This document shows positions 15,841 through 16,942 of a DNA stretch of 16,942 nt, in pieces (the first letter of the stretch is position 1; every line of letters starts with the position of its first letter). A program made the position numbers and the translations under genes. The notes under the pieces are model-generated. The model searched no databases and was not told where the DNA came from. It was given only the letters and a program-made list of their open reading frames with translations. The stretch is from an uncultured Campylobacter sp. (GTDB lineage: Bacteria > Campylobacterota > Campylobacteria > Campylobacterales > Campylobacteraceae), in NCBI GenBank assembly GCA_937965895.1, contig CALCKS010000213.1, positions 1 to 16,942 of the forward strand. The letters run 5' to 3'.

Positions 15841-16095
15841 GTAGCTATTCAAAGGTCAATAAACGCAAAAACAGTCACCCATCAAATTACGAAACAAATA
15901 AATGGTATAGGAATATCAAAGAGCAACGAAAAGATAAAATAGCGAATAAAAGGATAAAGTAGACATCTTAAAAGCTTTATGCACTCATAACACTAAAAGC
16001 AAGCATCAAAGCTTAATAGTTGCAGCGAAAAATATCTCATAGTATTAAAAGAAGTCATAGAGCATTGCAATAACAATATAGATAATATCTTTTAG
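15841..16095 (+). pseudogene. Decayed copy of the integrase 5' end
   Basis: In one plus-strand frame the sequence reads NAKTVTHQITKQINGIGISK, closely matching residues 8-27 of the intact integrase (NAKAIISQIMKQANGIGISK), and the match extends on both sides. In-frame stops appear from TAG at 15940-15942, yet collinear traces continue (KG, HLKS, HS, then an IEFLKA-like stretch) until about 16095. Only about the first 80 residues are represented; the catalytic domain is missing. It lies in opposite orientation to the intact gene, at the far side of the RTX/secretion genes. The level of decay indicates an old insertion or an old duplicate rather than a recent copy. Confidence 0.8.
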
Positions 16096-16266
16096 GCTTA
16101 TAGCTTTTATAGTTATGATGATTAAAAAATACGCGGGTGTGTTTTTAAATTTACGTGTAGCTGTAATATACAAAAAATACTACCCAAAAAAGATAGCCCT
16201 CATAAAGCGCTAAAACGTCTCAAACAAACCCAATGGAGCAAAAAATGGCGGAACGACATATCATAT
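16096..16266. other. Short intergenic stretch, no gene
   Basis: A/T-rich sequence between the integrase remnant and the hairpin. A 26-codon frame (ATG near 16234, stop near 16312) overlaps the hairpin but has no supporting features. Confidence 0.4.
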
Positions 16267-16300
16267 TATCCGTCAAGAGCCTATCGCCTCTTGACGGATA
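16267..16300. repeat. Perfect 13-bp inverted repeat (hairpin)
   Basis: TATCCGTCAAGAG at 16267-16279 and its exact complement CTCTTGACGGATA at 16288-16300 flank an 8-nt loop. No T-tract follows on either strand, so it is not a typical intrinsic terminator. It lies between the integrase remnant and the fhs fragment, so a recombination site or a mobile-element end is possible. Confidence 0.7.
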
Positions 16301-16409
16301 TCCCCAGCCCTAGGGCATTTATAGCTTGCATATGGTACGCTTCATGGCGTAAAATGAGACGGGTGGGAAAGCAGATGGGACGATCGCTTTACGGAATTTG
16401 TTCTATTTG

Positions 16410-16942
<533 letters not shown>

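Overview
The window looks like accessory DNA from a Campylobacter-type epsilonproteobacterium. The evidence is the A/T-rich style with frequent AAATTT/AAATTTT words, TATAAT -10 boxes preceded by T-rich stretches rather than a clear -35 box, and a HlyB/HlyD-like export pair. The genus is an inference. The two export genes and the right-hand gene fragment look visibly richer in G/C than the RTX gene and integrase, so the segment is probably a mosaic.

Layout. Positions 1-781 hold no convincing gene: a doubtful 85-codon ORF, a decayed reading frame, and ~21-bp degenerate repeats that run up to the end of the integrase gene. Positions 782-2106 (minus strand) carry a two-gene unit, a small HTH protein followed by a tyrosine recombinase with all its catalytic residues. 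Positions 2107-2837 are intergenic, with a -10 box for that unit, T-rich repeats, a 13-G tract and a GC-rich hairpin. Positions 2838-11449 (minus strand) are a two-gene operon: a 313-residue membrane protein, then 14 bp downstream a 2551-residue RTX protein. A 379-bp divergent region (11450-11828) separates it from the plus-strand type I secretion genes, a HlyB-like ABC exporter (11829-14192) and a HlyD-like adaptor (14218-15519). Positions 15520-16942 are a gene graveyard: a decayed copy of the integrase 5' end on the plus strand, a perfect 13-bp hairpin, and a broken minus-strand fragment of formate-tetrahydrofolate ligase that runs into a 35-C tract at the window edge.

How it fits together. 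The RTX protein is almost certainly the substrate of the divergently encoded exporter. The exporter has a C39-like domain without catalytic residues, as in HlyB, so the signal should be C-terminal and uncleaved. The outer-membrane partner (TolC type) is not in the window, and neither is a HlyC-type acyltransferase. The RTX protein combines a short hydrophobic N-terminal segment, a Calx-beta-like domain, a FrpC-like calcium module, a helical domain and ten RTX modules. The membrane protein made just before it is a reasonable immunity candidate, making this a possible T1SS-exported toxin-immunity locus; that is a hypothesis. Integrase sequence, intact on the left and decayed and inverted on the right, brackets the locus and suggests an integration hot spot or degraded island.
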